Positions 22,601 to 35,172 of a stretch of 64,000 bases of DNA are shown here, piece after piece (the stretch's first letter is position 1; each line of letters begins with the position of its first letter). Under the pieces are notes generated by a model. That model did no database searches. It had not been told where the DNA came from and was given only the letters and a program-made list of their open reading frames with translations. The position numbers and the translations under genes are program-made. The stretch is from Meandrina meandrites (Eukaryota; Cnidaria; Anthozoa; Scleractinia; Meandrinidae): positions 16,926,899 through 16,990,898 of the forward strand of contig OY855914.1 of the NCBI GenBank assembly GCA_963693305.1, in the 5' to 3' direction.

Positions 22601-25600
22601 CACTAGTTGTAACCTGCAAGAGTCCTGGGTTACAGCGTCTCAGTTTGAAAGGACAAGTAAAAAACAAACAAACAAAAAAAGTAAGCAAAAGAGCAAAAAA
22701 ACGTATCGTTTTCTACTTCACATTCTCTTTGCATTCTTTAATTTCGGCTGAATAGTTGCGATAATTAATTATCCAACTTGGCTTAGCAGTGTAACACGCG
22801 GAACGGATACAAATATGTTACATTATTATTCAACAAAAGCACGATGCCCTAATGCCAGGAAGTCGTTGTTATCCGTCATCTGTATACAGCTATTTCGAGA
22901 AATGTGGGTCACCCACTACCTCTCGGAACGAGTTATTTCATTGGTTCCTAAAACCATACGTAACAGGCTATAACAATGCCCCTATCCCTGAATAACAATA
23001 GAGGTAGTGTTTACAGCGGGCGAATGAAAATCGAGGTTTCAGAGAGGTAGTGTCTTACTGAGAAATGTTGTCGGAAAAAAAAAACAAAAAAACATCAAAG
23101 TGCAAGCGACAAGACCGAAAGGTGGTCTGGGTATTCCGCACTGGAATTTTGCATATTGGCCTAGAGGCAATTTACAAGTTTGTATTTTTGCACGTGGAGA
23201 ATTTGTTTTTCCGCTCAGGAGGCCTATATCTGTAGCTTTACTTTTGCTGTCGCATGTCTTTGAGTGAGGAAAAATTCTTCTAAACTTCAGAGGGTCTAAA
23301 CGTACCTTGTTTCTACGTGTCTGAAAAGAAAGAAAACCTGAAATTCGCGCTTATTTTGTTGTTATATCTCATTAGTATTCAACACGTGCAGTAGCTCAAT
23401 ACGTCTACCAATACTACCTTTAGGGATTGGCTTGTGCAGTTTTGTGCTTTTTTTCCGACAACGTTTCTCGAAATAGCTGTATCACAGACATCGTGCGATA
23501 TATACGTAGGTTTGCAAAGTGATGCATAACGCAACAACAGTAATTTTTGACAGTCAAATAGTTTTCGTTGACAAGTTGTTGAATAATAAAACAATAAACT
23601 TGTTCATTCTTTTAGCCAATTGCAACTCGGCTCACAGCCTGGTCGGCTAAGTATCGAGCGATATTCTGCGCGATTTTCCAGGATTCGCGTCGTTTTTAAG
23701 ATTCGTTCGACGTCTTGCATCCTACTGCAAACTACAGTTCATCCAGCTCTTTTGTAGACAATTTTGTTAACAAACAAAACATCCCATTCAATCTTGATTA
23801 ATCTGCAGATTTTAACCAACTCGGCCTACGACAAGGATAGGATAGGATAACTGAAACAATTTTGAAAAAACACTTTTTTCCTAATTTAATTGGTTAAGAG
23901 CAAAACCACAACATAAAACATAAAACTTACAGAATACCATACCTCTTGTAACATTCCTATAAACTCCGAGAATGACCAGTTTAACTGGTTTAGCAGGCCA
24001 TTAAGAAACTCGTTTGCTAGCTGGTTGTCTTTAACACTCAGCTGACCAAACAGCCGCTGGCATTTTTTGGAAGGATGGGGAGCTGAAATAAACAAAGCAA
24101 ATAATGTCGAACATACTCACAACAAAAAACAGACAAACAAAAGCAAAAAAAACAAAACAAAACAAATACGAGGTAGTTACTGGACTTGATGCTCGGCAGG
24201 GGTGCACGTATTAATACTTGAACCTTATTCCCCCGCGAAAAAAATTCGGGGGCCTAGGAACAAGCTTATTGCGAAAATGTACCTCAAAAGTGTGCCTGGG
24301 ATAGTTTGAGTAAATACAAGATGGCGTCTGATGCCAAAGGCTGTGTTATCGGTTTTTCGAAAACATCTTGTCCTGACAATATAATCGGCTTCCAAAGTAC
24401 GATGGCATTTGGAATAATTTGAGAAAATTCAAATATTTATTCACAGGGTAAAATTGGATGCCAATTCTGCGTGTATGATGCCGCAACAATTTTAACGTTC
24501 TCCGCACAACCGAAACAGTCCAAGAAGTGTTAGGGTAAGCGAGTTGCAAGATAACAATATCCCCCTTCATCCGGTTTCTTCAAGGACGACTGCAAAAAAA
24601 TAACCTTTTCTCGCTTTCTGTGCCGTTTCTTTTGGTATTAGGGTAATGGCGGTAGCTATTCTCAAGAGGTAATTTCTACCGTGTTTTTTAAAACTTTTTC
24701 GGTGCAGCCGTGTTCATAAAACCTCGAGAAATGTAAAAGTGCGCGACCAGTTGTCACTGCAGAGGTATTTTTTTTTTAAGAAGTTTAATGTGGGAGTAAG
24801 CCGTTTCCTATACATTCGCACATTGGTTGAAGTTCAATAAACAATTATGGAATACTTACGTTGAAGACTGGCTCGCAAATGTCCTGTAACATAGTAAACA
24901 AATGCAGTTACATGGTGAAAATGTTTAATTTGTTTAGCAAGAACCTTTTACAAAAATATAAATTCAAGACTTTGTTAGACTGTTCACAGCCTCTCGATTT
25001 TTCAACGCAAAAAAAAGTAAACGCAGCAAGCGCGGACCGCGAGCACAAGCGCGAGGCGCGAGCGCGCGGAGAGAGGGGGATGGGAAGCGCGTTTTGCGCT
25101 GGTGTCCAGTTCTCTCCCATTCTCACCGCGTTCTCATCGATCGAAAAAACACGAAAAATAGACGACTGTAAACAGTCTTAGACTGTAGAAAAGAGTCACC
25201 TCCAAAAAACTCAAAGAAATAGTTTAAAAAGAAAAACAAAGAACAACCACTGTAACAACAAGTTATCTGTTAGCTAAACTTGCTCTGGTAACCCTAACGT
25301 GATAACATCTGGCGAACTTGTGTAACGAAATGCGAAACCACAGCCCTGTCACGCAAAACAAACACGTGCAAGTTGTACTTGATTATTGACGGTAGTAAAG
25401 GCCGTTGCATAGTCTTGTTAGCTTTCATGAGGTTTTGCTGAGAGCTGTTAGTTGGACTTGTTGGCATCAGGTCGTTTACTTCACAGCATGCGGGTATCTG
25501 ATTCGTTTTGCCTTTTCAGTGCCGTAGCAAGGGTAAAATGAGTGGAGGGGGCACGCGAGCGTTGGAGGCGCAAGCCACTAGGGGGGTTTGCCCCCCCCTC

Positions 25601-28600
25601 CCCCCCCCCCCCCGAAAATTTTGAAATCTAGAGGCTTCAAAATGCTATTTCCAGCGTTCTCCAAGAGCTATTTGTGATTTACGCATATCGCGAATTATTT
25701 ACTTCCTACACTGTCTCAGTAAACCAATGCACATTGAAGAGAGGAAAACGCTTGCAACGTCAATTACAAAACAGAAAACCGACTGTCTCTGTATCTTGAA
25801 ACCAGCAAATGTTTTACCTTTCAGAATCATCATAGTAAGGTCGTAGTTATTAAACTGTCTGTTACATTGTTGTCACGATTTTTGGTTTGTTTTAGTTTTT
25901 GGCGGTTTAATATTGTTGTGCATCACCCTACGTGCGTTAAAAAATGAAAAGAAGTACAAATGTTATTGTTTCAAACCTCTCGGGAGATAAAATTTTATTT
26001 TCAACATTTTATACAGGTCTGTTTTTACTATTTACTACGGCACTGCTTTTTTCCTTTAGATAGTCAAGTTATGTTTACGGTCGATGCTTTTTAGGGATCG
26101 ATTGGGCGCGATTCATAAGTTTTAAGGTGCATTTTGAAACATGTATCAAATCACTGAGCCTAATCGATCGGTGAATCGGGAAATCGATCGTACCTCTACC
26201 CGCCGCCCTAAATTTCACACTTCGGACCTGGGGAGGGGAAAGGCAGTGCATATTGTCCTGTTGCTATTAAGCTTAATATTGCTTATAATGTGTGTTAAAC
26301 AGTTCCATACCTCACTGGCGCCTTTATGGTATGGCGAGGGCGTTCATTACCATTTATTTCACTTCAATAATTTTCCAAGCGAAATGAGACAAGATAAACA
26401 TACACAGCCATTAACAAGTGAGTTCTCACCTTCCATATTCGCACCAGAATCCATGTAGTCTGAACCCAAGATCTTTTATCATAAGCTGCCATAAGGGAAC
26501 GAATGGATTTTTCCAACCTACAAAATTAATCAAACTTTTCGGGTTTAAAGGCTGGTTATCATATGGCCGAGACCCGTCGCGGTCTCTAGAGTTGCTGGAT
26601 TTCGCCATTCCACCCAGTTACCGCGCTTGTATCAAATTTAAACTAATGTATTTTAGAATTCTCTTTTTTTCTCTCTTGATACAAAAAGGATGTGTTTAAA
26701 TTAAGAACAGTCTTATTCAATGTTTCATATTTAAGATGCTATGTGGCTAAGTTTATTATATTCCTTTTTGCCAAATATTCGCCATAACACGTAATTCAGT
26801 TCGGCGACGAAATTCCTTCTGTGGATCTAAATGACAAAAACAGAGTTTTGATAGAAACAAACTTGTTTTTTTTTTTTTTTTTTTGTATTTTAAAGACTTT
26901 ATTAAACACAAGACATAGTTACATGAGTAGAAAAGAAAAAAAAAAGTATACAAAAAGATGATATTTTTACAAAGGACAAAGGCCTTAACTTACAAGCTAA
27001 TGACATTAAGCGAAATGTGAATACAAGTAAACAAACACAAAATAAATAACAGTCAGTAACCGAACTAAAAAAGAAGATAAGTCACGAAATCTAGTAACAT
27101 AAGTCACGAAACTAGTTACAAAAAAAAAAAATTATATTTAAATACAAATTAAATAACAGTCAAATAAGCGAACTAAAAAAAAACATAAGTTACGAATCTA
27201 GTAACAAGGCTGTGAAGATATATTAGATTTAAAAACAGAGAGTTTCGAGGGACAGACACAGAAAGGTGAACTATACGTATCCTATAATTTTGTTCCATTT
27301 TGCAAGGTGCACAAGCAATTTATTTTTGTTTGCAGCAATATCCTTTTCGACATCAATGACATGCTTTACACGAGTCTTAAACAACATAAAATTCGGTGTT
27401 AATTTTTTTTTGTTTACAGTAAAAGATAGTTTGCTTTGCTATGATCAGTAGGTGATTGACTAACTTGAAATCATCACTTTTTTCAAACCTACCTAACATG
27501 ATTTGTAATTTATTCAAGTTAGTAAGTGATAGTCCGGTATTTTTAGTCCATTTCACAAAATCGTTCCAAAAATCTTTTACTTTTGCACACTCGTAGAAAA
27601 TATGCTCAGGGGATTCGCTCTCCAAACAACAGAAAGTACATAGCGGTGATGGGGTTAGCTTCATCTTAAAAAGAGTTGAATTAGTGTACAGAATTCTATG
27701 CAATATTCTGAACTGAAAAATTCTTGTTCTTGTGTCAATTGTGGAAACGAACGGGATTTTGTATATGGTTTTCCAATCCAAGTTATCATCGGGGAAATGC
27801 TCTATGAACCTAACTTTACTGGAGGGTTCTTTTGCCCTCGAAGCAATAAAGGACCCATAAACCTTCTTACTCGTCAGCTGTTTGACGTCTACAGAGTGCC
27901 CATCTAGAAAAACACGAACATTTTCAAGGTTCTTATTTTCAATAGCTGTGAAGCAGGAGGGAAGCGAATTTACATTTTTCATCAAAAGGTGCCATTCAGG
28001 AGGGAGAGAGTGTACTAAACCCAACCATTGGAGGTATTCAGATGGTGTGACACCTTTTCTGTCTCAATTCGTCGAAGCCTAGAAAGGAGCCCGTCCGGGA
28101 CAACATATCCCCGATAGTTACCAGGCCAATGCTTATAAATCTGGAGTAATAAACAGATTTGTTTTCAATAAGGATGAATTTGTTATTCCATATCGTTTGC
28201 TGCAGCACTCCATCCATTGTTTCATTTGTCCATTTGACTAAGGATGACCATGAAACGAGACAGTCTTTATAAAAAGCCGGACTTTTGACAGGGAGCTTTG
28301 AAACGTCGAAATTTCACCTCAAAAGAAACCTTCCACCCACCTCTTTTAAACAAGAGTCAAGAATGTGTGTCCACGATGGATCTCTGTTGCTAACATATCG
28401 CTTCAGGGTCATTACTCTTTGTGCTTGAATTGCTGACTCTAAGTGAGTCATTCTTAAACCGCCATTTTCTATATCGTTGATAATTGCTAATCGTTTAATC
28501 TTGTCTTTGCCGTTCCAGATATAGCTATACATTACTTTATTGATTTCTTTTATGATTTCGTCCTCGCAGCTGATATTGGTCAGCCGGTATAAGAACTTAG

Positions 28601-31600
28601 GGATGATAAGGGATTTTAGTACCTGTATTTTTCCAATGAGAGTAAGGCCGCGTCTCCTCCACTGGGCTAAAAGCTTTTTAACAGATTCGAGGGTGGCAGC
28701 AAAATTTAGCGTGTCACGCAACTTTTCATCATATGTAAAGTAGATGCCCAAGATTTTAGGTGGTTGATAGGTGTTGGTAAGTTTGAGGATATCGTGTAGG
28801 TCAATGCTTTTTGGTGGGCCTAGCCAAAAGCGCCTCAGTTTTTGACTTGTTAAGCTTGAGTCCCGCACAGTTCACAAACTGATCAAGCATTTTCATAAGG
28901 TTATGGAAGGAAACGAGATCTTTGAGAAACGTTGTAACATCATCCGCAAAACTTGTCAACTTAATTTCCTTCCCATTGATCGGTATTCCGCGAATTGATC
29001 TGTTCCCGAGGATGTTTATTAACAGTACTTCGATTACTGTTATAAAAAGGTAGGCAGAGAGTGGATCTCCTTGTCTTACACCGCGCCCAAGATCGAAGTA
29101 GTGAGAAGTATAACCGTTATTGATAACACAACTTTTAGCACCATTGTAAAACGTTTTGATCCACTGAATAAAACCAGTTCCGAAATTGAACACCTCAAGA
29201 ACCCTCATGAGGAATTTCAAGTCAACCGAGTCGAAGGCTTTTTCAAAATCGATGGCAACAAGCATACCTTCGATACCTCTTGACCTAGTGTACCACATGA
29301 TATCATCGATTGTTCTTATTGCATCAGATATGAGCCTGTCCTTTACATACGCACATTGATCAGAATGAATGATATTGGGCAGAACCTTGCACAATCTTCT
29401 AGCAAGAGATTTAGCTCCAATCTTTGCATCAACATTTATTAAGGATATTGGTCGCCAGTTTTTTACGAAACGTTTATCTCTGTCTTTTTTTTTGCAGCAG
29501 GGTGATGACAGTCTGCATCTGGGAATTTGATAAATGACCATTTTCAAAAGCATAATTTAAACACTCTACCAGTTGTTTTCCAAGTAAAGGCCAGAATCGT
29601 TTATAGAACTCAGAAGGTAACCCATCATTACCAGGAGTTTTGTTATCGGACATTGATAAGAGGGCATTGTAACACTCGCCCACAGAAAGACGCCCCTCGC
29701 AAATTCGCTTTGCGTTCTCATCCAATTTTGGAATATCGCTATTGCTCAAGAAGAAATCTGCTGCCTCGTCGCTTGACTTCCTTTCTTTGTAAAGCCCTGA
29801 AAAGAAATCTTTTATTTCGGACATAATTTTCCTTGGATCTGAAGTGAAAACCTCTGTGTCTTTAACATTAATATTTCTTATACAGCTTTTCCCTTTTTTT
29901 GTTGTTTTCTAAGTTAAGAAAGTATTTGTTATTTTTTTCACCTTGCTCATACCAATTGACTCGTGATCTGATTATTGCACCTTTAACAAAGTATTGATCT
30001 AGTGATTCAAATCTGAGCTTTATACATTCTCTTGACAGGATATTCTCATCCGTTGGGTTTTGATCACAGGTCTCTTCTGCTTGTTTTAATTCTAGTAACA
30101 ATTTTTTCGTAATCATTCTTTCTCGTTTTATGTTTGTTTTTGCTATAAGTGATTGAAACCTGTCGAATTTTATACTTAATTAAGTCCCATAGGACTCTTT
30201 TGTCTTGAACTTCTTCGAACTCGCGAAGCCAGTTAGGGTATTCAGTGTTAATCATATTCACGTAGTCTGGATCATCAAGAAGGCTGGTGTTCAATTTCCA
30301 AAAAGACGGACCGTGTTTTTGAAATCCAATACTATCAACCTCAAGTGAGATCGATGAGTGGTCACTTTTAATAGAAGGTCCAATTTCCGTTTGTTTTATA
30401 TCTTCCTGCAAAATGTCACTGACCAACCAGAAATCGAGACGCCTGAAAATTTTTGATGTACTATTCCTCCACGTCAAGCGGTGTTTATCCAAATTTCTGA
30501 TTCTCCAAATATCTACAAGGTCGTTTTCCAACATAAGGTCTCTAACTATTTTGACACAATCTTTGACCTTCGGTGATCCACCAAAACAGTCAAGGCCAGC
30601 ATCAAAAGTCATGTTGAAATCTCCTCCTAAAATAACATTTGAAGTCGAGTCTACAATATTACTCTGTAAACGGTTTTTGACATAAGCGAAAAAATTAACC
30701 TGATCGGTGGAGTTATTCGGAGAATAAATATTACAAAGGAAAAAAGGCGTGTCTTGTATGATAGCTTCTAATAAGATAAAGCGGCCATCTGTACCCTGGT
30801 GAGAATTTTTCAGTTGAAAATCCAGATCCTTTCTTACCAGAACAAGAACACCTCTAGCATGTACGGTGCCATGTGAAAAGAAAAGGGGTCCGCTCCATTG
30901 TGATCTCCAAATATTTTCTACCTCTTTGGTACTATATGTTTCCTGAAGGAAAACGATATCAGCTTTCTGTTTGCGTAGCCACATCATAATGGACTTTCTT
31001 TTTGTTAGAGAGCGAAGTCCACGAACATTGAGAGAGACAATTTTGAATTTCACACTATCGAAAGGCATTGAAAGAGAAGTAGTAGAAAATTGCATAAATT
31101 ACGGTCCCGAGTGAACAAGCCTTTAAAAAACAAAAACGCGTAACTAAAAGAAAAACAAAAAATTGCAAGATGACAAACAAGAAAGTATATAGGCCATAAT
31201 AATAAGCGACATCAACAAGAGTGAGGGCATCATAAAATACAAAAAGGAAAACAACGCGGGTAATTAACAAAAAAGGAAAAAAGCTGCTAATTAGCAGAAA
31301 CAATTGGAGGGGTGCTGGAAGGTGAGAGTGAAAGGACAAGGGCATAACACTTCCTTCAAACCCCCTCCAAATTAAAAGTTAAAACAAAAGAGATCAACAG
31401 CCCCGCTAACAGCTTTTCAAAAGACCATATCACAATCTTTAATCTTGTTATATTTTTGTCTATCCATACCTTGTTTTGAGTTATTGAAATATTCCTTCAC
31501 TGTTTCAAATGGTTATTTTTTATAAATCACTTCATTTGATGGCCATTTTTTGTCCAGATTTAACTAAAATCTGTGACATAATCCTTTAGTCACGGCGATT

Positions 31601-32285
31601 TTAATTCAAGTGAAAAAAATCTCGCTGAAATCGCTTCTAAATCAGCCTTACGCCCAAATTAAACTAATGGCATAGAAGAAGTTGCTTCAATGGTGACTTC
31701 CAGCGTTATCAAATCAAGCGATACCAGAAAATTTCGACTCTCTTCTTTTTTATGATAAATGTAGCGTATTTCTAAAATAGGCAGTTGAACTGGTTACTGG
31801 CAAGATTTAACTGATAAATAATAGCTTACAGTGTCTCTGGCATATTCTCCACAGCTTCAAGACTATCTGGGTAACAGACAAACGCAGCTAAAGCTTGTAT
31901 GATTATATCTCGTAAATCTGAGGAACAAAGAACAACTGATGATTCATTTAGCATAAGCGAAGGTGGGTGAGAGAAAGGGAGGGAGGGTGGAAGGAGGAAC
32001 GGAGGAAGGGAGAGAGGAACGGAGGGAGGGAGGGTGGAGGGAGGAACGGAGGAAGGGAGAGAGGAACAGAGGGAGGGAGGGAGCTTAAGGGTGAGTGGGA
32101 GTGGGTAAGGGGGGGAGAGGGAATATACGAGCAGCCAAAGATTAAAGGTCTTGTTGGGCTGGTTTACTCAGGGAAAAAAGGCAAAAAATAATTGAAATGT
32201 TTAACGTTACCTGGATTGATAATTCTTTGGTCGATGAAGTGCGTGCATAGAAAAACTGCCATTTTTTCAAGAGTAGCACTTGCAT
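15536..32285 (-). CDS. RNF123: RNF123 (KPC1) E3 ligase, C-terminal exon block
   Basis: Minus-strand exons in coding order: 32285-32211, 31917-31830, 26517-26430, 25345-about 25299, 24883-24860, 24082-23943, 22513-22418, 19570-19481, 18656-18581, 17867-17783, 16495-16371, 15633-15536. Most joins have matching phases; the 25299 to 24883 join does not close cleanly, so a small exon or donor there is misplaced. Diagnostic peptides match vertebrate RNF123: QALAAFVCYPDSLEAVE, WVQTTWILVRIWK, GCGFAFRYT, NQLNWSFSEFIGMLQE, DSRQLRTCAVCFDL, PEVFTDWKRQ, TQVLNRVTV, LETVDRFPILGAVTGIL. KPC1 ubiquitinates p27Kip1 and p105 in the cytoplasm with partner KPC2 (family knowledge). The last visible exon ends in the linker before the RING domain. 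The RING exon itself was not found. Introns hold a LINE and several repeats. Confidence 0.88.
17901..18057 (+). repeat. compound trinucleotide microsatellite
   Basis: Consecutive pure blocks of (AAG)n, (AAC)n, (GAC)n and (AAC)n, each of about 7-16 copies, in an RNF123 intron about 34 nt upstream (coding sense) of exon 17867-17783. The long homopolymeric frames across it are artefacts. Confidence 0.97.
19619..19683 (+). repeat. (GAT)n microsatellite
   Basis: About 21 perfect GAT repeats in the RNF123 intron, roughly 50 nt upstream (coding sense) of exon 19570-19481. Confidence 0.97.
19972..20100 (+). repeat. left copy of a 130-170 bp direct duplication
   Basis: Shares GTGAATGGATGATTTGCAT, ACACGCTCGAAAGT and TCTCGAAAAGTACTGCACAA with 21729-21895 in the same orientation. 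The two copies bracket the CCGCGG inverted-repeat array, so they may be parts of a larger duplicated unit. Confidence 0.75.
20303..21659. repeat. large inverted repeat with CCGCGG minisatellite arms
   Basis: The outer left arm (about 20303-20375, AATACCGGGCCACTT, GCGGCAACACGG) is the inverse of the right arm (about 21589-21659, CCGTGTTGCCGC, GTGGCCCGGTATT). Just inside, the left side carries several CACCGCGGTCCGCGGT units and the right side about six tandem copies of a 46-52 bp unit (CACCGCGGACCACGGTGGCA plus TTATTTCAAATATTTAAATC). The centre (20770-21116) holds another tandem repeat. The whole is a foldback-type structure of about 1.36 kb in an RNF123 intron. Confidence 0.8.
20770..21116 (+). 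repeat. 130-bp tandem repeat, about 2.6 copies
   Basis: GTTAGCTCTTTGTTGTTGTT followed by TGGGTCAACAC recurs at about 20816, 20946 and 21082, with CACTCCGGTTTGCTTGCGG between copies. It sits at the centre of the larger inverted repeat. Confidence 0.85.
21729..21895 (+). repeat. right copy of the direct duplication
   Basis: Same-orientation partner of 19972-20100, slightly longer through small insertions. The copies differ at scattered positions, so the duplication is not very recent. Confidence 0.75.
25570..25615 (+). repeat. C-rich low-complexity tract
   Basis: A run of C with few interruptions follows AGTGCCGTAGCAAGGGTAAA and a G-rich segment. This G-rich/C-rich arrangement looks like a dispersed repeat terminus, but no second copy was seen here. 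Confidence 0.5.
27377..28024 (-). pseudogene. LINE ORF2 C-terminal domain (zf-RVT-like)
   Basis: 215-residue frame with FQFRILHRILYTNSTLFKM followed by a Cys/His cluster LCTFCCLESESPEHIFYEC (C-x2-C, H, C), the C-terminal zinc-knuckle region of L1-like ORF2 proteins. It is separated from the RT part by a gap of about 290 nt and frame changes. Confidence 0.85.
28314..29824 (-). pseudogene. LINE ORF2 reverse transcriptase, frameshifted
   Basis: Three overlapping frames (29824-29474, 29553-28801, 28868-28314) together make one RT domain. NKTPGNDGLPSEFYKRFW is the RT-0/1 region. RPISLINVDAKI, AIDFEKAFDSVD, GVRQGDPLSAYLF and the catalytic FADDVTTFL follow in the usual order. The last piece (GLTLIGKIQVLKSLIIPKF) is the thumb region. 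The frames overlap by about 70-80 nt, consistent with single-base indels. Confidence 0.9.
29868..31095 (-). pseudogene. LINE ORF2 apurinic endonuclease domain
   Basis: The 343-residue frame 31095-30064 has the exonuclease-endonuclease-phosphatase motifs in order: SLNVRGL, VFLQETY, LCNIYSPN, ILGGDFNMT, RRLDFWLVS and SDHSSISLE. All catalytic Asn, Glu, Asp and His positions appear present. A frameshift near 30.1 kb moves the linker into frame 30116-29868. This domain nicks target DNA in L1-type retrotransposition. Confidence 0.9.
31960..32125 (+). repeat. GGA/GGGA purine-rich minisatellite
   Basis: Imperfect GGAGGGAGG and GAACGGAGGAAGGGAGA units on the plus strand, an almost pure purine tract of about 165 nt between RNF123 exons 31830-31917 and 32211-32285. 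Confidence 0.9.
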
Positions 32286-32659
32286 CTGCAAAAAATTAAG
32301 AAATACTAAAAAAAAATACTGATGGCGGCTGGATTTATAAACCGCACAAGGTAGTCGCCCAATGCTCTGTTCAAAATAATGCTAATAAGCCAGACTTTTA
32401 CTGATAAGGGGTAAGAACATTTCGCGACTGGGCTTGAGTGGAAACCACAGTAACCAGGAGATACTCCTTAGATTTTGTAAGCTGTCATTACTGTTTTCAG
32501 ACCTGGTTTGCGTATCGTGTCGTATGACGTTTTTTCAGTAGCACAAGCACAAGCACTAGCACTAACACTAGTTTACAGGTATGCCCCTGAAACAAAGGAA
32601 ACAAATATTTTAACATGACATAGTTAAAATCCCAGCTGGCAGTAGGCAGACCAGTTTAC

Positions 32660-32796
32660 TATATACAAAGCGTGACCGAGTATTTGAACTTGGGACGATC
32701 GAGAACAAATCCAGCTAGTGGCAGAGTGGATGGCTTGAAACAGGGACCTCCGGACTACAAGACCAGCGCCCTAAACCACGTGGCCACGCTGGCTCC
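32660..32796 (-). mobile_element. tRNA-derived SINE fragment
   Basis: On the minus strand, GCGTGGCCACGTGGTTTAGG then GCGCTGGTCTTGTAGTCCGG resembles a tRNA A-box and anticodon arm, and GTCCCTGTTTCAAGCCATCC a degraded B-box. The 3' body continues into the RNF123/sulfotransferase gap. Assigned by structure only. Confidence 0.6.
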
Positions 32797-33713
32797 GTCT
32801 CGTAAAATATATTTGTACCGAGAGCACTTAGACTTAATGATATGGATAATTTCCAGCTAGAAGTTACGCTCACGAAGCTGGGGTTCCACAAGCTATTTCT
32901 TCTTAATAACACCTTCGCCGAACGAAATTTTCAACAGCAATGTTTATTATAAATTTTAGCACTACTCCTTAGTATTACTTTGTAAAATTGTTCTCTGTAA
33001 CTTTTATATTGCTCGTGCTGTGTTGTTCGGATCAGGTATGCTCCACATGGCAGTGAAAATTTGAGAAGGAAAGATCTTGACAGAGTCAATATTGGAAAGC
33101 TCTGTGCGAAAGAAGATTTTCTACGCAGACGCACTTGTGCGAATAGTGCACTGCGCATCAATCTCGTTCCGAGCGATTAACTGCGCATGAGTTCACGTAA
33201 GCCTAAATTTTCGACTTTGACAATTTTTAAAGCTGATTGACAGCTCGGGTTTGTTGTTGTAATAGTCAAAGTTGAGTTAAGTTTAAAGATCAAGTTGAAG
33301 CAGTTGTAAGAGCTAGAGTCAACAAGTTACCTTAAATAAAAAAAAAGGAGTCAAGTCAGTCCTATTGAGTGTTGGACTAAGGCGCTTATTACTGTAATCT
33401 TTACCCCGACATTTGGATACATTCTTCAATTTCTATCACTCAGTTAGTGTACGCCATAAATGAGCGACAAACTTGCAAACTAATGATCAGACATCAATCA
33501 ACGTCAAAAGAACGGCTAAACACAACAAATCATCAAAAAGCTATAGCCTGGACAAAGAAAATTAAAATGAAAAAAAAAAAAAAATGAAAATGATAGCTTA
33601 GTAAAGAATGAAAACACATATGTTAAAAGGAATTACGATCTGCTAAATTCAATGATTCAAGGCAAAATTCCGCACGATGAGCTATCTTTAATTTTGATTT
33701 TGAATTTATTTTC

Positions 33714-34270
33714 AGTAACTTTGCGACAGGGAAAACCAATATGGGAAGGTTTAAAGGTAACTCAATTGATCAGAATGTTACTTCTTATTACAACAATAAT
33801 ACATTGCTAAGTAGACATGTACTGAGAATAAAAAAACATCAACCAGGAATCAAACGCTGAAAATTGTGGAAACGCTTTCTTGACTATACAGAGAAGGAAA
33901 GACCAAAACGACTTGAAACTTATTTTAAGTTTGCTTTGTTCGAGAGCCGTTACAGCGCTTACTTTCAGCCTACAAAGACAGGTTTATACGACTTTCCGGC
34001 CACACCAAGGACATGATGTTATTCGGCAAACGGCAAACGCGAGCTTGGCGCCTTTTATTTTGTTACTTTTTTTATCGAATTTTAAAATAAATCCAACAGA
34101 AAATAGGAAAAAAATACACAGTAACGAGAAACACAAAGCTACTTATTTCCGAGTACAGACGGCAAGTGGAAGACGGCAGAAGTGGAATTTTTGCCTTTGA
34201 CGGGAAAAATGAACGTCAAGCTTAATCTCTCTTTAGATCAAGCTCTTTGACCTCAAGATTTCGAGCCAAC
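33714..34270 (+). pseudogene. carbohydrate sulfotransferase pseudogene, copy 1
   Basis: First member of the cluster. An intact exon 2 lies at 33714-33754, bounded by TTTTCAG and GTAACT and coding TLRQGKPIWEGLK in the same phase as the live genes. The exon 3 remnant (about 33865-34020) matches the 3'-phosphate-binding region of the downstream genes almost base for base but is frameshifted, and a further piece with GACCTCAAGATTTCGAGCCA lies at about 34248-34267. The 5'-PSB region and the C-terminal half are missing, and no exon 1 was recognised. It is a broken duplicate. Confidence 0.8.
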
Positions 34271-35172
34271 GATTTCGAACCAACGGATACGAGTAATTGT
34301 GCTCTTAACACATTTCTGAAAATAACGGAACAGCTGTAAGGTGTAAATTAAGACCAACATCGTTATCTGGGCGTGAAGGGAATACAGTTTATGGACAAAG
34401 TAAACAACTTCCAGCTTTAGCCGAACTTTTAATGACAACCAACTTTAGGCAAGCTTAAACAACGACAAGCTTATAAGCGAGCTTAGAAGCTTAGCAAATA
34501 ACAATGTTCTCGGCGTGAACATTTTAATGCCCTAAAACTATAGTCCAAATAAACATATATACATAAGGAAGTTTAAATTGCAAATAGAAACATAGAATTC
34601 ACGTCTGCACTTGCAGAGCCACAGTTGCTATTTCAATTTGTATTAATTACTTTATAGGAATTAAAACTGCTGGCTAAAAAAGAAACAAAATAAAATAAAA
34701 TAAATTCATGCTGACAAAAAGCAGTTGGTGATGAGTTTGTGTGATAGCGGTTAACGGTTAGTTTTTAATGGTTAGCAGTGTCCATGTCGAATGAGTTAAA
34801 ACATGCTCTTTACATTGCGTTCATTTCGCGTGCTTTGAGCACGAGTGAAGGCTAAATTAAGACGAAAGCCACCAAGAGGAAAGTATAAGAACCGTCCATG
34901 TATTATATATAAAAATGTCACTCAATAAAATATCATGAAATGTGCTCTCACATAGCAAACCCATTGATGATTGCCATTGCTATTGCCATAGTTACGCCAC
35001 AAGACCTTTGATTGGCAGGAAAGAATCCCATGGCTTTCACGTCTCTCATTGGCTTAATGTCCTTTACAACGACTCGCGCTGTCAATCGATGGTATCGTGA
35101 TGAATATTCGAGAAATTTTCCCTCATTTTTCTGAAGGCAAGTTTTAAGCACACTGACTAAACGGCTATCAAC

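Larger units (their letters stand above)
26866..31360 (-). mobile_element. decayed L1/Tx1-like non-LTR retrotransposon
   Basis: Minus-strand LINE in an RNF123 intron. From its 5' end it has an APE-type endonuclease, a reverse transcriptase and a CCHC-type C-terminal domain, ending in AATAAA and a poly(A) tail (seen as poly-T at 26866-26885). The ORF2 frame is split into six overlapping pieces by frameshifts, so this copy cannot make a full protein. The 5' boundary near 31360 is a guess; no target duplication was recognised. Confidence 0.9.

Noticed and set aside
26426..26699. Plus-strand 93-residue gene
   Set aside because: Shadow of the minus-strand RNF123 exon 26517-26430 with intron sequence on both sides.
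26758..26832. An additional RNF123 exon (DPQKEFRRRTELRV)
   Set aside because: It has an acceptor-like start but no donor and does not fit the phase; exons 31830 and 26517 already join directly with matching phase and sequence.
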